From RGIG4079 sp045531405 (lineage in GTDB: Bacteria; Bacteroidota; Bacteroidia; Bacteroidales; Muribaculaceae), in contig JAZSDX010000060.1 in the NCBI GenBank assembly GCA_045531405.1, forward strand, positions 1 to 53,772: a DNA stretch of 53,772 bases. Reading direction: 5' to 3'. The notes under the pieces are model-generated. The model made no database searches. It saw only the letters and a list, made by a program, of their open reading frames with translations, and was not told the DNA's origin. The translations under genes were made by a program, and so were the position numbers. Positions 7,707 through 16,625 of this stretch are shown here, piece after piece; within the stretch, counting starts at the first letter, position 1, and every line of letters begins with the position of its first letter.

Positions 7707-8888
7707 ATGGAATCTCTTCTACAAATACCTGCAATTGAGGCAAATCTAAGAATTAATAAGATTCAGTCTATGATGCGAGAGCAAAATATTGAAGTCTTGC
7801 TCGTTAGCGACAATGCCAATAAATTCTACACATCGGGACGTGTATATAACGGATATACATATATCCCATCATTAGGCAATGCCATTCATTTTGTGCGTCG
7901 TCCCGTAGATCTTTCAGGAGATAATGTTGTATATATTCACAAACCCGAGAATATCGCCGAATATATTCTTAATGAAGGGCTTCAAATGCCATCTTCAATA
8001 GGGTTGGAGCTTGATCTTATGCCCTATTCAATGGCTCAACGCATTTCTAAGATATTTCCATCTTCAAATATTTCTAATGCGTCATCAATCATGCGCCAAG
8101 TTCGCTCAATAAAAACCAATTATGAAATCAACCTACTAAAAACGTCTGGCACTAAACACACAGCAACATATAGCCAAATACCCTCTATTTATCGTGCCGG
8201 AATGTCTGACCTTGAATTTCAAGTAGAGATTGAACGCATTTCACGCCTTCAAGGTTGTTTAGGACAATTTCGCATAAGTGGCGACTCTATGGAGATATAT
8301 ATGGGCAATGTTATTTGCGGAGAAAATGCCGATGCCCCATCTCCCTACGATTTCGCAATGGGAGGAGCAGGTATGCACCCTTCATTACCCGTCGGATGCA
8401 ACGGCACAACAATAAAACCACACATGGCAATTATGGTTGATGTGAATGGCAACTACACAGGCTACACAACCGACATGTCACGAGTATTTTCAGTTGGCAA
8501 ACTTGATGCAATATCACAAAAAGCCCACGAATGTTCTCGTCTCATTTGTCAAGAACTTGCATCAATGGGAAAACCGGGCACCGAAGCGAAAGCCCTATAT
8601 AATAGAGCAATCGAGATTGTTTCAAACGAAGGTCTTGAACACCTATTCATGGGACATCGTCAAAAGGCTGGATTCATCGGTCATGGTGTTGGAATTGAGA
8701 TTAACGAATCTCCGGTCATTGCTCCACGTAGCCGAGACATTCTTTGCGTTGGCAATGTTATTGCCCTTGAACCTAAATTTGTCATTCCCGGCATAGGAGC
8801 AGTGGGTATTGAAAACACCTATGTTGTTACCCCTAATGGCATGGAATGTATTACACATGCTCCTGAAGAAATAATAAGCCTTGATTAA
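7707..8888 (+). CDS. M24 metallopeptidase, Xaa-Pro aminopeptidase-like
   Basis: The 393-residue protein has a creatinase-like N-terminal domain (1-150) and a pita-bread M24 domain. Metal ligands are visible: Asp in MVDVNGNY and Asp in TTDMSRVF (about 250-262), His in GHGVGIEINESPVI (about 335), Glu in ALEPKF (about 366) and Glu in VGIENTYVV. Such enzymes remove N-terminal residues before proline, or dipeptides, in the cytoplasm. The exact specificity is unknown. It sits in the rny operon, 10 bases after the HAD gene. Confidence 0.85.
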   Translation: MESLLQIPAIEANLRINKIQSMMREQNIEVLLVSDNANKFYTSGRVYNGYTYIPSLGNAIHFVRRPVDLSGDNVVYIHKPENIAEYILNEGLQMPSSIGLELDLMPYSMAQRISKIFPSSNISNASSIMRQVRSIKTNYEINLLKTSGTKHTATYSQIPSIYRAGMSDLEFQVEIERISRLQGCLGQFRISGDSMEIYMGNVICGENADAPSPYDFAMGGAGMHPSLPVGCNGTTIKPHMAIMVDVNGNYTGYTTDMSRVFSVGKLDAISQKAHECSRLICQELASMGKPGTEAKALYNRAIEIVSNEGLEHLFMGHRQKAGFIGHGVGIEINESPVIAPRSRDILCVGNVIALEPKFVIPGIGAVGIENTYVVTPNGMECITHAPEEIISLD

Positions 8889-8899
8889 TAACTCAATAT

Positions 8900-10318
8900 A
8901 TGCACCCTATCGCATCTAAAATAGACAAACCAATATTCCATCTCGTAGGAGAAGTTGCCGACAGTCTCAACCGCGAGTGTTATACCGTTGGAGGATATGT
9001 GCGCGATTTATTTCTAAACCGCACGTCAAAAGATATTGATTTTGTCACTGTGGGTAGTGGAATTGAGGTTGCTCAAGACACAGCAAAAGCCCTTGGGCGC
9101 AAAGCTCACCTCAATGTATTCCAAAATTTTGGAACGGCTCAAGTAAAATGCCGCGACATAGAATTGGAATTTGTAGGAGCTCGCCGTGAATCTTATCGTC
9201 GTGATTCTCGCAAACCGATTGTTGAAGATGGCACTTTAGAAGATGATATTTCTCGTCGAGATTTCACAATCAATGCCATGGCATTATGTGTTAATGCAAA
9301 TCGTTTTGGAGAGTTAATTGATTTATATGATGGTGTTGGCGACCTTGAGCGCAAGCTTATTCGCACTCCTCTCGATCCCGACATCACGTTTAGCGACGAC
9401 CCTTTGCGTATGATGCGCGCAATTCGATTTGCCACACAGCTCAATTTCACAATATATAGCGAAACGCTTGATGCTATAACTCGTAATGCGAGTCGCATAT
9501 CAATAATCTCTAAAGAGCGAGTTGCCGATGAATTAATGAAAATCATGGCTTCTCCTCGTCCGTCTATAGGATGGTGCCTCCTCAGAAAAACGGGGCTTCT
9601 CAAACTTATATTTCCACAACTTGCAGCTATGGCAGGTGTAGAGGTTGTTAATGGTCGTGGGCATAAAGACAACTTTTATCACACAATGGAAGTCCTTGAT
9701 AATGTTGCCACAAAAAGCGATAATGTGTGGTTGCGTTGGAGTGCTTTAATGCACGATATTGGCAAACCTCGCACCAAACAATGGGACGACAAAATAGGTT
9801 GGACGTTCCACAATCACAATTTTGTAGGAGCAAAAATGATTCCTCGAATATTCCGAGACATGAAACTTCCTCTCAACGAGAAAATGAAATATGTTCAAAA
9901 ATTAGTTGAGTTGCACATGCGTCCCATCGCTCTTGTTGAAGATATTGTTACCGATTCAGCGGTGCGTCGATTAATCTTTGATGCCGGCGACGACATTGAA
10001 GATTTAATGACCCTTTGTGAAGCCGACATAACCTCAAAAAACGAAGAAAAAGTTAAGCGTTTTCTCGATAATTTCATTCTCGTTCGTCAAAAAATGAAAG
10101 AACTTGAAGAGCGAGATCGTATTCGCAACTTCCAACCACCTGTCGATGGAGATGAAATTATGAAACTATTTAACCTTCCACCCTGTCGAGAAGTTGGCGA
10201 ACTAAAAACCAAAATCAAAGATGCAATCCTCGATGGAATAATCCCTAATGAACGCGAAGCTGCCTACAACTACATGCTCTCATGCGCCAAAGATATGGGA
10301 TTAATGCCTATTTCATAA
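8900..10318 (+). CDS. cca: CCA tRNA nucleotidyltransferase with HD domain
   Basis: The 472-residue enzyme adds or repairs the CCA end of tRNAs. It has the class II polymerase-beta core: GGYVRDLFLNRTSKDIDFVT (about 35-55), RRDFTINAMA (about 118) and the DPLRMMRAIRF neck (about 170). A C-terminal HD domain follows, with ALMHDIGKPRTKQWDD near 285. The length agrees with HD-containing bacterial CCA enzymes. It is the last gene of the run that begins with rny, 11 bases after the M24 peptidase. Confidence 0.93.
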   Translation: MHPIASKIDKPIFHLVGEVADSLNRECYTVGGYVRDLFLNRTSKDIDFVTVGSGIEVAQDTAKALGRKAHLNVFQNFGTAQVKCRDIELEFVGARRESYRRDSRKPIVEDGTLEDDISRRDFTINAMALCVNANRFGELIDLYDGVGDLERKLIRTPLDPDITFSDDPLRMMRAIRFATQLNFTIYSETLDAITRNASRISIISKERVADELMKIMASPRPSIGWCLLRKTGLLKLIFPQLAAMAGVEVVNGRGHKDNFYHTMEVLDNVATKSDNVWLRWSALMHDIGKPRTKQWDDKIGWTFHNHNFVGAKMIPRIFRDMKLPLNEKMKYVQKLVELHMRPIALVEDIVTDSAVRRLIFDAGDDIEDLMTLCEADITSKNEEKVKRFLDNFILVRQKMKELEERDRIRNFQPPVDGDEIMKLFNLPPCREVGELKTKIKDAILDGIIPNEREAAYNYMLSCAKDMGLMPIS

Positions 10319-10366
10319 CTTTTCACAATCTCAAATCTTTAATAGGTCCTATTTCCTATTTAATTA

Positions 10367-10398
10367 TTTGGTAAAAAAACTAATTGTTAGTAATTTTG
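10367..10398 (+). promoter_or_regulatory. promoter of the TPR/PD40 gene and floA
   Basis: TTTG at 10367-10370 and TAATTTTG at 10391-10398 are separated by exactly 20 bases and both fit the Bacteroidota consensus. The next start codon is at 10427. Confidence 0.8.
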
Positions 10399-10426
10399 AG
10401 TGCATATATTTATTGACAAATAGTTC

Positions 10427-11839
10427 ATGAAAAGGTTTTACACATATATAATAGCATTTTTATTTATATTTACAGCAAATGCTCTCTCTCTAAACGAGGC
10501 AAAAACTTTATATACCAATGGTGAATATGCCAAAGCATTACCCACATTCAAAGAACATTTAGCTAAACATCCTAAAGATGCGTCTCTCAATCAATGGACA
10601 GGAGTGTGCTTATATATGACAGGCAATACTTCTGAAGCTTTTCCTTTGCTAACATATGCACAATCAAAGTCTATTCCCGAAGCATCTCGATATTTAGCAA
10701 TGATTGCATTTGATCAATATAAATTTGACGATGCGTTTTCTCACATTGAGACTTACAAATCTGCAATTGCAAAAATCAAATCAACTCCTCATATCGACTT
10801 TGAACGATTTCAAAACCGTGTTCTAAATGCAAGCAACATGCTTGAACGAGTTGAACAAATTCAAATTATTGATAGTATTAATGTTGACACCGAAAACTTC
10901 TTCAAATTTTACAAACTATCAAAAGAAAGTGGCACATTAAACACTTCTTCAATTCTTCCTGCTAAATTTTCCACATCAAACAACACCATAGTTTATCTTC
11001 CCGAAAGCAAATCTCAGATGGTGTGGTCGGTCGAGGATTCCTTAGGAAAGACTTCATTGGTTTCATCTTCAATATTAACTGACGATATCTGGGAAGAGCC
11101 GATCTCTCTTGGGGAAAATCTTAATGAAGGTGGAAACGCTAACTACCCATTCTTTATGCCCGACGGAATCACTTTATATTTTGCCAATGATGGAGAAAAC
11201 TCAATTGGAGGATATGACATATTTTTCTCTCGTAAAGATGACGATGGTTTTCTCCAACCTCAAAATGTAGGCATGCCTTATAACTCTCCTTTTAACGATT
11301 ACATGCTTGTCATTGACGAAATCACAGGTATTGGCTGGTGGGCAACTGACCGCAATCAAATCGAGGGGAAAGTTACAATCTATAAATTTATTCCAAATGA
11401 TACTCGAGTGAATTACCCGAAAACAACACCTAACCTCATAAATCTCGCAAAGGTTAATGCCATTTGCGACACATGGAAAGATGATGTTGATTATAATGAG
11501 ATTCTCAACTCTATTAACGCTTCACAAGCGAACAATAACACCGACAAATCTCATCTTTTCTCACTTACACTACCAAACGGGAACACCTACAACGCTATCT
11601 CCGATTTCACAAACCCCATAGCTGCCGATGCGATGAAAGAATATCTTGACGAATTAAAACGTCTCAACGATATAAACACTGAGATTTCCAAACTTAGAAA
11701 AGAGTATTCCAATGGTAACAAAGGTCTATCAATTGAAATCCTTGAGTTGGAAAAGAACAAATTGTCTCAACACAAAAAACTACTTCGGCTACGAAATATT
11801 GCAGTAAGTCTTGAATGTCAACAACAAAATGAAAATTAA
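10427..11839 (+). CDS. exported TPR/PD40-repeat protein, function unknown
   Basis: The 470-residue protein has a signal peptide (MKRFYTYIIAFLFIFTANAL). Tetratricopeptide-like helices follow at about 20-110 (AKTLYTNGEYAKALPTF and neighbours), then a PD40 beta-propeller-like part at about 170-320 with FFMPDGITLYFANDGE and SIGGYDIFFSRKDDDG. The C-terminus (about 400-465) is a charged helix. The TPR plus PD40 order resembles the front of PorE-type periplasmic T9SS proteins, but there is no OmpA domain, so a T9SS role is only a suggestion. It is followed 20 bases later by floA. Confidence 0.75.
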   Translation: MKRFYTYIIAFLFIFTANALSLNEAKTLYTNGEYAKALPTFKEHLAKHPKDASLNQWTGVCLYMTGNTSEAFPLLTYAQSKSIPEASRYLAMIAFDQYKFDDAFSHIETYKSAIAKIKSTPHIDFERFQNRVLNASNMLERVEQIQIIDSINVDTENFFKFYKLSKESGTLNTSSILPAKFSTSNNTIVYLPESKSQMVWSVEDSLGKTSLVSSSILTDDIWEEPISLGENLNEGGNANYPFFMPDGITLYFANDGENSIGGYDIFFSRKDDDGFLQPQNVGMPYNSPFNDYMLVIDEITGIGWWATDRNQIEGKVTIYKFIPNDTRVNYPKTTPNLINLAKVNAICDTWKDDVDYNEILNSINASQANNNTDKSHLFSLTLPNGNTYNAISDFTNPIAADAMKEYLDELKRLNDINTEISKLRKEYSNGNKGLSIEILELEKNKLSQHKKLLRLRNIAVSLECQQQNEN

Positions 11840-11859
11840 TTAATAAAATAATATTTATT

Positions 11860-12849
11860 ATGGAAATTACCATCTTATTACTATTAGGAGCTGCTTTTAT
11901 TTTCCTATGCATCTTTTTCTATTACGTGCCTTTCTTCCTTTGGATTTCGGCACAAGTGAGTGGTGTTCGCATTTCATTGATACAATTATTTTTGATGCGC
12001 ATTCGCCAAGTACCGGCATCAGTAATTGTAAGAGCAATGATTGAAGCACATAAAGCCGGGTTACAAGATGTTACTCGCGACGACCTCGAAGCTCACTTCC
12101 TTGCCGGTGGTAACGTAGAAATGGTTGTTCACGCACTTGTTTCTGCTTCTAAAGCAAACATTGATCTTGGCTTCAAAATGGCAACAGCCATTGACCTTGC
12201 CGGTCGTGATGTGTTTCAAGCCGTACAAATGTCGGTAAATCCTAAAGTTATTGACACTCCCCCTGTTACTGCAGTTGCGAAAGACGGCATTCAGCTCATT
12301 GCAAAAGCTCGTGTTACAGTGCGTGCCAACATTCGTCAACTTGTGGGTGGAGCCGGAGAAGACACTGTGCTTGCTCGTGTAGGCGAAGGTATCGTATCTT
12401 CAATCGGTTCTTCTGTAAGCCATAAAGAAGTACTTGAAAACCCCGACTCTATTTCTAAACTCGTGTTGCGTAAAGGTCTTGACTCAGGCACTGCATTTGA
12501 AATATTGTCAATCGACATCGCTGATATTGATATAGGCAAGAACATTGGTGCAGCACTCCAAATCGACCAAGCTCAAGCCGACAAAAATATCGCACAAGCC
12601 AAAGCCGAAGAACGTCGTGCCATGGCAATCGCCCTTGAACAAGAAATGAAAGCTAAAGCTCAAGAAGCACGTGCTCGTGTTATCGAAGCCGAAGCCGAAC
12701 TTCCACGTGCAATGGCCGAGGCATTCATCAATGGGAACCTTGGAATCATGGATTACTACCGCATGAAAAATATGGAAGCCGACACTACTATGCGTGAAAC
12801 AATCGCACGCCCTGTAGCGTCAAATACCACAACTCAAAACAATAAATAA
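11860..12849 (+). CDS. floA: flotillin-like protein FloA
   Basis: The 329-residue protein is a bacterial flotillin. It has an N-terminal hydrophobic hairpin (about 4-30, ITILLLLGAAFIFLCIFFYY), an SPFH-like domain with VTRDDLEAHFLAGG and GRDVFQAVQMSVNP, and a C-terminal Glu/Ala-rich coiled coil (AKAEERRAMAIALEQEMKA onward). FloA scaffolds organise membrane microdomains and influence the location of membrane and secreted proteins. It likely shares a transcript with the upstream TPR/PD40 gene. Confidence 0.93.
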   Translation: MEITILLLLGAAFIFLCIFFYYVPFFLWISAQVSGVRISLIQLFLMRIRQVPASVIVRAMIEAHKAGLQDVTRDDLEAHFLAGGNVEMVVHALVSASKANIDLGFKMATAIDLAGRDVFQAVQMSVNPKVIDTPPVTAVAKDGIQLIAKARVTVRANIRQLVGGAGEDTVLARVGEGIVSSIGSSVSHKEVLENPDSISKLVLRKGLDSGTAFEILSIDIADIDIGKNIGAALQIDQAQADKNIAQAKAEERRAMAIALEQEMKAKAQEARARVIEAEAELPRAMAEAFINGNLGIMDYYRMKNMEADTTMRETIARPVASNTTTQNNK

Positions 12850-12865
12850 TACAAACTACTAATCT

Positions 12866-12897
12866 AAATTCCTTCCTCTTAACCGTGGAAGGGGTTT
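12866..12897 (+). terminator. hairpin after floA, possible terminator
   Basis: AAATTCCTTCC (12866-12876) can pair with GGAAGGGGTTT (12887-12897) through nine standard and two G-U pairs. No clear T-run follows, so termination is uncertain; an RNA-processing or stability hairpin is equally possible. Confidence 0.4.
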
Positions 12898-12900
12898 AGC

Positions 12901-13102
12901 TATAGGGAACTTCTATAAATTGCTTTGTGAAGATTTATGAATTTTATTTGAGCAGATTTTTGTTTTTATTGAATGAGCATAGCGAGCTATGCGATTGAAA
13001 CAAAGGCGAAAAGATGCCAAAGAAAAACATAAAGCACACAAAAGACCCGTTCCCAATAACTATTGCTTAACTAATTTGTGGAATTTATAGAAATTCCCTA
13101 TA
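12901..13102. repeat. about 200-bp element with 21-bp terminal inverted repeats (MITE-like)
   Basis: The left end (12901-12921, beginning TATAGGGAACTTC) and right end (13082-13102, ending AATTCCCTATA) are inverted repeats matching at 20 of 21 positions. The interior is non-coding. It holds a smaller palindrome GCATAGCGAGCTATGC (12977-12992) and a hairpin-forming GGCGAAAAGATGCC. The size, the long terminal repeats and the absence of a gene fit a miniature inverted-repeat element, with TATA as a possible target duplication. Alternatively the ends form one long RNA stem between floA and cstA. Confidence 0.6.
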
Positions 13103-13117
13103 ATAATTAACCTACTT

Positions 13118-14569
13118 ATGACCTCGTTTCTAATTGCTCTTGCATTATTGATTGGTGGATATTTTATATACGGTGCCATTGTTGAAAAAATATTTAGCAT
13201 TGACCCCGGTCGCAAAACTCCCGCCTACACTATGCGTGATGATGTGGACTACATGCCACTCCCCACATGGAAAGTGTTCTTAATTCAATTTCTCAACATT
13301 GCAGGATTAGGACCTATCTTTGGTGCTATTATGGGGGTAATGTTTGGTCCGGCTGCTTTTATCTGGATAGTTATTGGGACAATCTTTGCAGGAGCTGTTC
13401 ACGACTTCATTTCGGGAGCAATTTCACTTCGTGCTCGGGGCATGTCGTTGCCCGAAATTGTCGGAAATGAATTAGGAACAAGCATTAAACAAGTGATGCG
13501 AGTGTTTTCACTCGTATTGATGATTCTCGTTGGAGCTGTATTTGTTAGTCAGCCTGCCGACCTCATTGCAGGAATGACTCCCGAATATCTCGACCGCATA
13601 TTTTGGGTAGTAGTAATTTTCGTTTATTACATGCTTGCCACGGTATTACCAATCGACAAACTTATTGGCAACCTCTACCCCGTTTTTGGCTTTGCATTGC
13701 TATTTATGGCAGTGGGGATATTGGCAATCCTCATTTTTGGGGATAACACCCTCAACATTGATTTCTCTCAAGGGCTACAAAGTCAACATCCTAAGGATTT
13801 ACCAATATTCCCAATGATGTTTGTATCAATTGCTTGTGGGGCCATTTCCGGATTTCATGCTACACAATCACCAATGATGGCACGCTGCCTTAAAAACGAG
13901 CGTCTTGCTCGCCCCATATTCTACGGAGCAATGGTAGCCGAGGGGATTGTGGCTTTGATATGGGCAGCTGCTGCTATCGCATTTACTGGTGGTTATGAAC
14001 AATTAGCCACATATATGTCGGAACACAATAATAGTGCAGCGGTTTTGGTCAACGACATCTCTATCTCTTGGCTTGGCTCTTTTGGTGGTATTCTTGCCCT
14101 TCTTGGTGTTATTGCTGCTCCTATTACATCGGGTGATACAGCCCTCCGCAGTGCTCGATTGATTGCTGCCGACTTCCTCCACTTCGACCAATCTAAAACC
14201 TACAAACGCCTCATTATCTCAATTCCCATTTTCATCGCCACATTTGGCATTATGATGATTGATTTCACGGTTTTATGGCGTTATTTTGCATGGTGTAACC
14301 AAACTCTCGCAGTGTTCACTCTATGGGCCATTACAGTATATCTTGCTCGCCACAAAAAATTCTATTTTATCACACTTGCTCCTGCATTTTTCATGACCAT
14401 CGTGAGTTTTTCATATATACTTTATGCTCCACGTCCCGAGGGTTTTGGTCTTGATTACGATGTAGCAGTAAACTGTGGAAAAGGAGTTGCTATATTGATT
14501 ACAATAATCATTATGTTATACATTCGACGCATAAATAGTGGCAAACTAAAACGCGAATTTGATTACTAA
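13118..14569 (+). CDS. cstA: carbon starvation CstA-family transporter
   Basis: The 483-residue polytopic membrane protein has about a dozen hydrophobic segments. The CstA core is present: GRKTPAYTMRDDVDYMPLPT near 30, the FLNIAGLGPIFGAIMG loop near 60, and SGFHATQSPMMARCL near 245. CstA proteins import peptides or pyruvate when carbon is scarce. It is shorter than the roughly 700-residue E. coli protein and belongs to the compact subgroup common in Bacteroidota. Its stop overlaps the start of the next gene by one base. The substrate is not determinable here. Confidence 0.9.
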   Translation: MTSFLIALALLIGGYFIYGAIVEKIFSIDPGRKTPAYTMRDDVDYMPLPTWKVFLIQFLNIAGLGPIFGAIMGVMFGPAAFIWIVIGTIFAGAVHDFISGAISLRARGMSLPEIVGNELGTSIKQVMRVFSLVLMILVGAVFVSQPADLIAGMTPEYLDRIFWVVVIFVYYMLATVLPIDKLIGNLYPVFGFALLFMAVGILAILIFGDNTLNIDFSQGLQSQHPKDLPIFPMMFVSIACGAISGFHATQSPMMARCLKNERLARPIFYGAMVAEGIVALIWAAAAIAFTGGYEQLATYMSEHNNSAAVLVNDISISWLGSFGGILALLGVIAAPITSGDTALRSARLIAADFLHFDQSKTYKRLIISIPIFIATFGIMMIDFTVLWRYFAWCNQTLAVFTLWAITVYLARHKKFYFITLAPAFFMTIVSFSYILYAPRPEGFGLDYDVAVNCGKGVAILITIIIMLYIRRINSGKLKREFDY

Positions 14570-15381
14570 TGGATTTCCTTGCAACCATAGGCGAAAGCAA
14601 ACTCTATAACTTCCATTCACACACCCAATTTTGCGATGGGCGTGCATCGATGGAAATGTTTGCTCGTGAAGTTGTGGCACAAGGCTTCAGCCACTATGGT
14701 TTTTCTCCCCACTCTCCTATCCCCATTGAATCGCCATGCAATATGCTCAAAAACGATGTAAAGATATATCTCGAAGAGGTAGCACGCATCAAAGAGAACT
14801 ATGGCGAAGCAACAAAATTTTATACCTCAATGGAGATTGATTATTTGGGGAAAGAATGGGGTCCGGCTCACGAATTTTTCCAAAATCTCCCACTCGACTA
14901 TCGCATTGGTTCAGTTCATTTTATACCATCACAAAATGGCGAAATGATTGACATCGACGGCAGTTTTGAAAACTTTGACCGCAAGATGGAACGTTATTTT
15001 GCCGGAGATATTCGCTATGTTGTTGAAACATTCTACAAACAATCAATCGACATGGTAAATGCCGGTGGATTTGACCTCATCGGGCATTTTGATAAAATAG
15101 GCAACAATGCCTCACATTATTGTCCCGGCATAGAAAACGAATCGTGGTATCAAGCACTTGTTAGCGAACTAATCGAAGCGATAATTGCTCAAAAACTCAC
15201 CATAGAAATAAATACCAAAGCATGGGATAAGTACAATCGCTTCTTCCCACATTCTCGCTATTGGCAACGACTCATTGAAGCCCAAGTGCCCATCGTCATC
15301 AACTCCGACGCCCATTACCCCCACCTCATCAACGCAGGCCGAGAAGAAGCATTCTCACAACTTCAACATTTGTTTTTTTGA
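14569..15381 (+). CDS. PHP-family histidinol-phosphatase-like phosphoesterase
   Basis: The 270-residue cytoplasmic protein has the PHP metal site: NFHSHTQFCDGR (H.H near residue 17), FSPHSP near 45, MEIDYLG near 88, GSVHFI near 110, GHFDKIGN near 165 and NSDAHYP near 245. This pattern is that of HisK-type histidinol phosphatase. Whether it really serves histidine synthesis is open, because no other his gene is nearby. The gene is coupled to cstA by a TAATG overlap. Confidence 0.82.
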   Translation: MDFLATIGESKLYNFHSHTQFCDGRASMEMFAREVVAQGFSHYGFSPHSPIPIESPCNMLKNDVKIYLEEVARIKENYGEATKFYTSMEIDYLGKEWGPAHEFFQNLPLDYRIGSVHFIPSQNGEMIDIDGSFENFDRKMERYFAGDIRYVVETFYKQSIDMVNAGGFDLIGHFDKIGNNASHYCPGIENESWYQALVSELIEAIIAQKLTIEINTKAWDKYNRFFPHSRYWQRLIEAQVPIVINSDAHYPHLINAGREEAFSQLQHLFF

Positions 15382-15441
15382 CAGAATAACAGAAAACATA
15401 AGGGCTGACGCATTGAACGTTGCATTGCCTACGGCAAAGTT

Positions 15442-15462
15442 GACTTTAGAGTCCTTAAAGTC
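15442..15462. repeat. small palindrome
   Basis: GACTTTA (15442-15448) and TAAAGTC (15456-15462) form a 7-bp stem. It lies in the 15382-15553 gap, which also holds CGTGCGAAGCACG but no gene or promoter that I can support. Confidence 0.4.
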
Positions 15463-15553
15463 TTAAAATGAATTTATTGGTGTCCGATAAAACATTTTCA
15501 AGGACAAATGCGTGCGAAGCACGACCTATAGGCGTATGTGCTTTTGCATCGCT

Positions 15554-15614
15554 AAAAACAGCAATTCCCCTTTTTCGGGCGGTTCCTCTCGCCCTATGGG
15601 GGAATTGCGTTTTT
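15554..15614. terminator. bidirectional terminator between convergent genes
   Basis: AAAAACAGCAATTCCCC on the left pairs with GGGGAATTGCGTTTTT on the right with a single bulge. Inside, GGGCG pairs with CGCCC. The A-run and T-run on the two sides let it stop both the PHP phosphatase transcript (plus) and the FGE-like gene transcript (minus). Confidence 0.85.
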
Positions 15615-15657
15615 GCTCTGAATGTCTTTAGCTTAGGAATAGAGTGAATGCCCGTTC

Positions 15658-16558
15658 CTATAGACTTTCACATACCAACCGGAAGCCGACAAAGTAGTTG
15701 CGGTTGCTCGGAGCGTTGATGTCGCGATTCGACACACGGCAATTCTGCGCACCGTAGCTCCAGCCACCACCACGATACACGCGGGGAGAGCCTGAAGTAG
15801 GTCCGGTAGGATTGGTTGATGGACTTGATGAATAATAGCTACTGCTATACCAATCACTACACCATTCATATACATTGCCACTCATATCGTATATCCCTAA
15901 TTCATTTGGAGATTTAGTGCCTACTTGGTGGGTTGACGATGATGAATTATCATAATACCATGCCACATCACCTATGGTGTTGCTCCCTGAGTATTTATAT
16001 CCTTGGCTTTTATTTCCTCCACGAGCAGCATATTCCCATTCGGCTTCAGTAGGGAGTCTGAAGGTTTTGCCGGTAATTTTATTTAAGCGTGGGATAAAGA
16101 TATTTACTATATCCTCCCAACTAACATTATAGGCAGGATAATAATTCCCCACTCCTTCACTTGATGAGGGGTTTGTGCCTAACCATACATCTGAGGCGTA
16201 TGCACTCATCGAAGAACCATAGGCTGCTGTGCCACTATATTTCATTACATATTCCCACAATTGTTGTGTTACCTCATATTTGCCGATATAAAAATCACTC
16301 AACGTAACCTGATGAGTGGGATATTCATTATCGTATGGGTCTGACGTGCCTTGCTCGGAGGTCGCTCCCATGGTGAATGTGCCTCCCTTCACATAGACCA
16401 TCTCGTCATATTCCAAAGCCTTAAAAATTCCATCTTTTGTAAGACTTTCGTTTATAGAATTTTCTTTCCCTGAAGACGGCTCATCATCGTCATCTTTACA
16501 CGATGTAAAGCCCAAACAAATTGCCAAAGCAACAACTAAAAATTGTACTTTTTCTCAT
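15658..16558 (-). pseudogene. formylglycine-generating-enzyme-like (SUMF1) lipoprotein with frameshifted signal peptide
   Basis: The main reading frame (15658-16527) encodes an FGE-sulfatase-type domain: YVKGGTFTMGATSEQG near the start, FYIGKYEVTQQLWEYVM, RLPTEAEWEYAARGG, DMSGNVYEWCSDW, and RGGGWSYGAQNCRVSNR near the end. Such proteins may modify sulfatases or act as binding domains. The frame has no ATG and would need a TTG inside the signal peptide. An ATG at 16556-16558 begins MRK, and deleting one A from the five-A run (plus-strand T at 16549-16553) joins it to VQFLVVALAICLGFTSC, an ideal lipoprotein signal. The frame is therefore off by one base, from mutation, slippage or a read error. 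Confidence 0.7.
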
Positions 16559-16625
16559 ATCTATTATTTTTAGAAATTTATTTTCACTTTTAATATTTCA
16601 TTCTTTTGCCGATAATATACTACAA

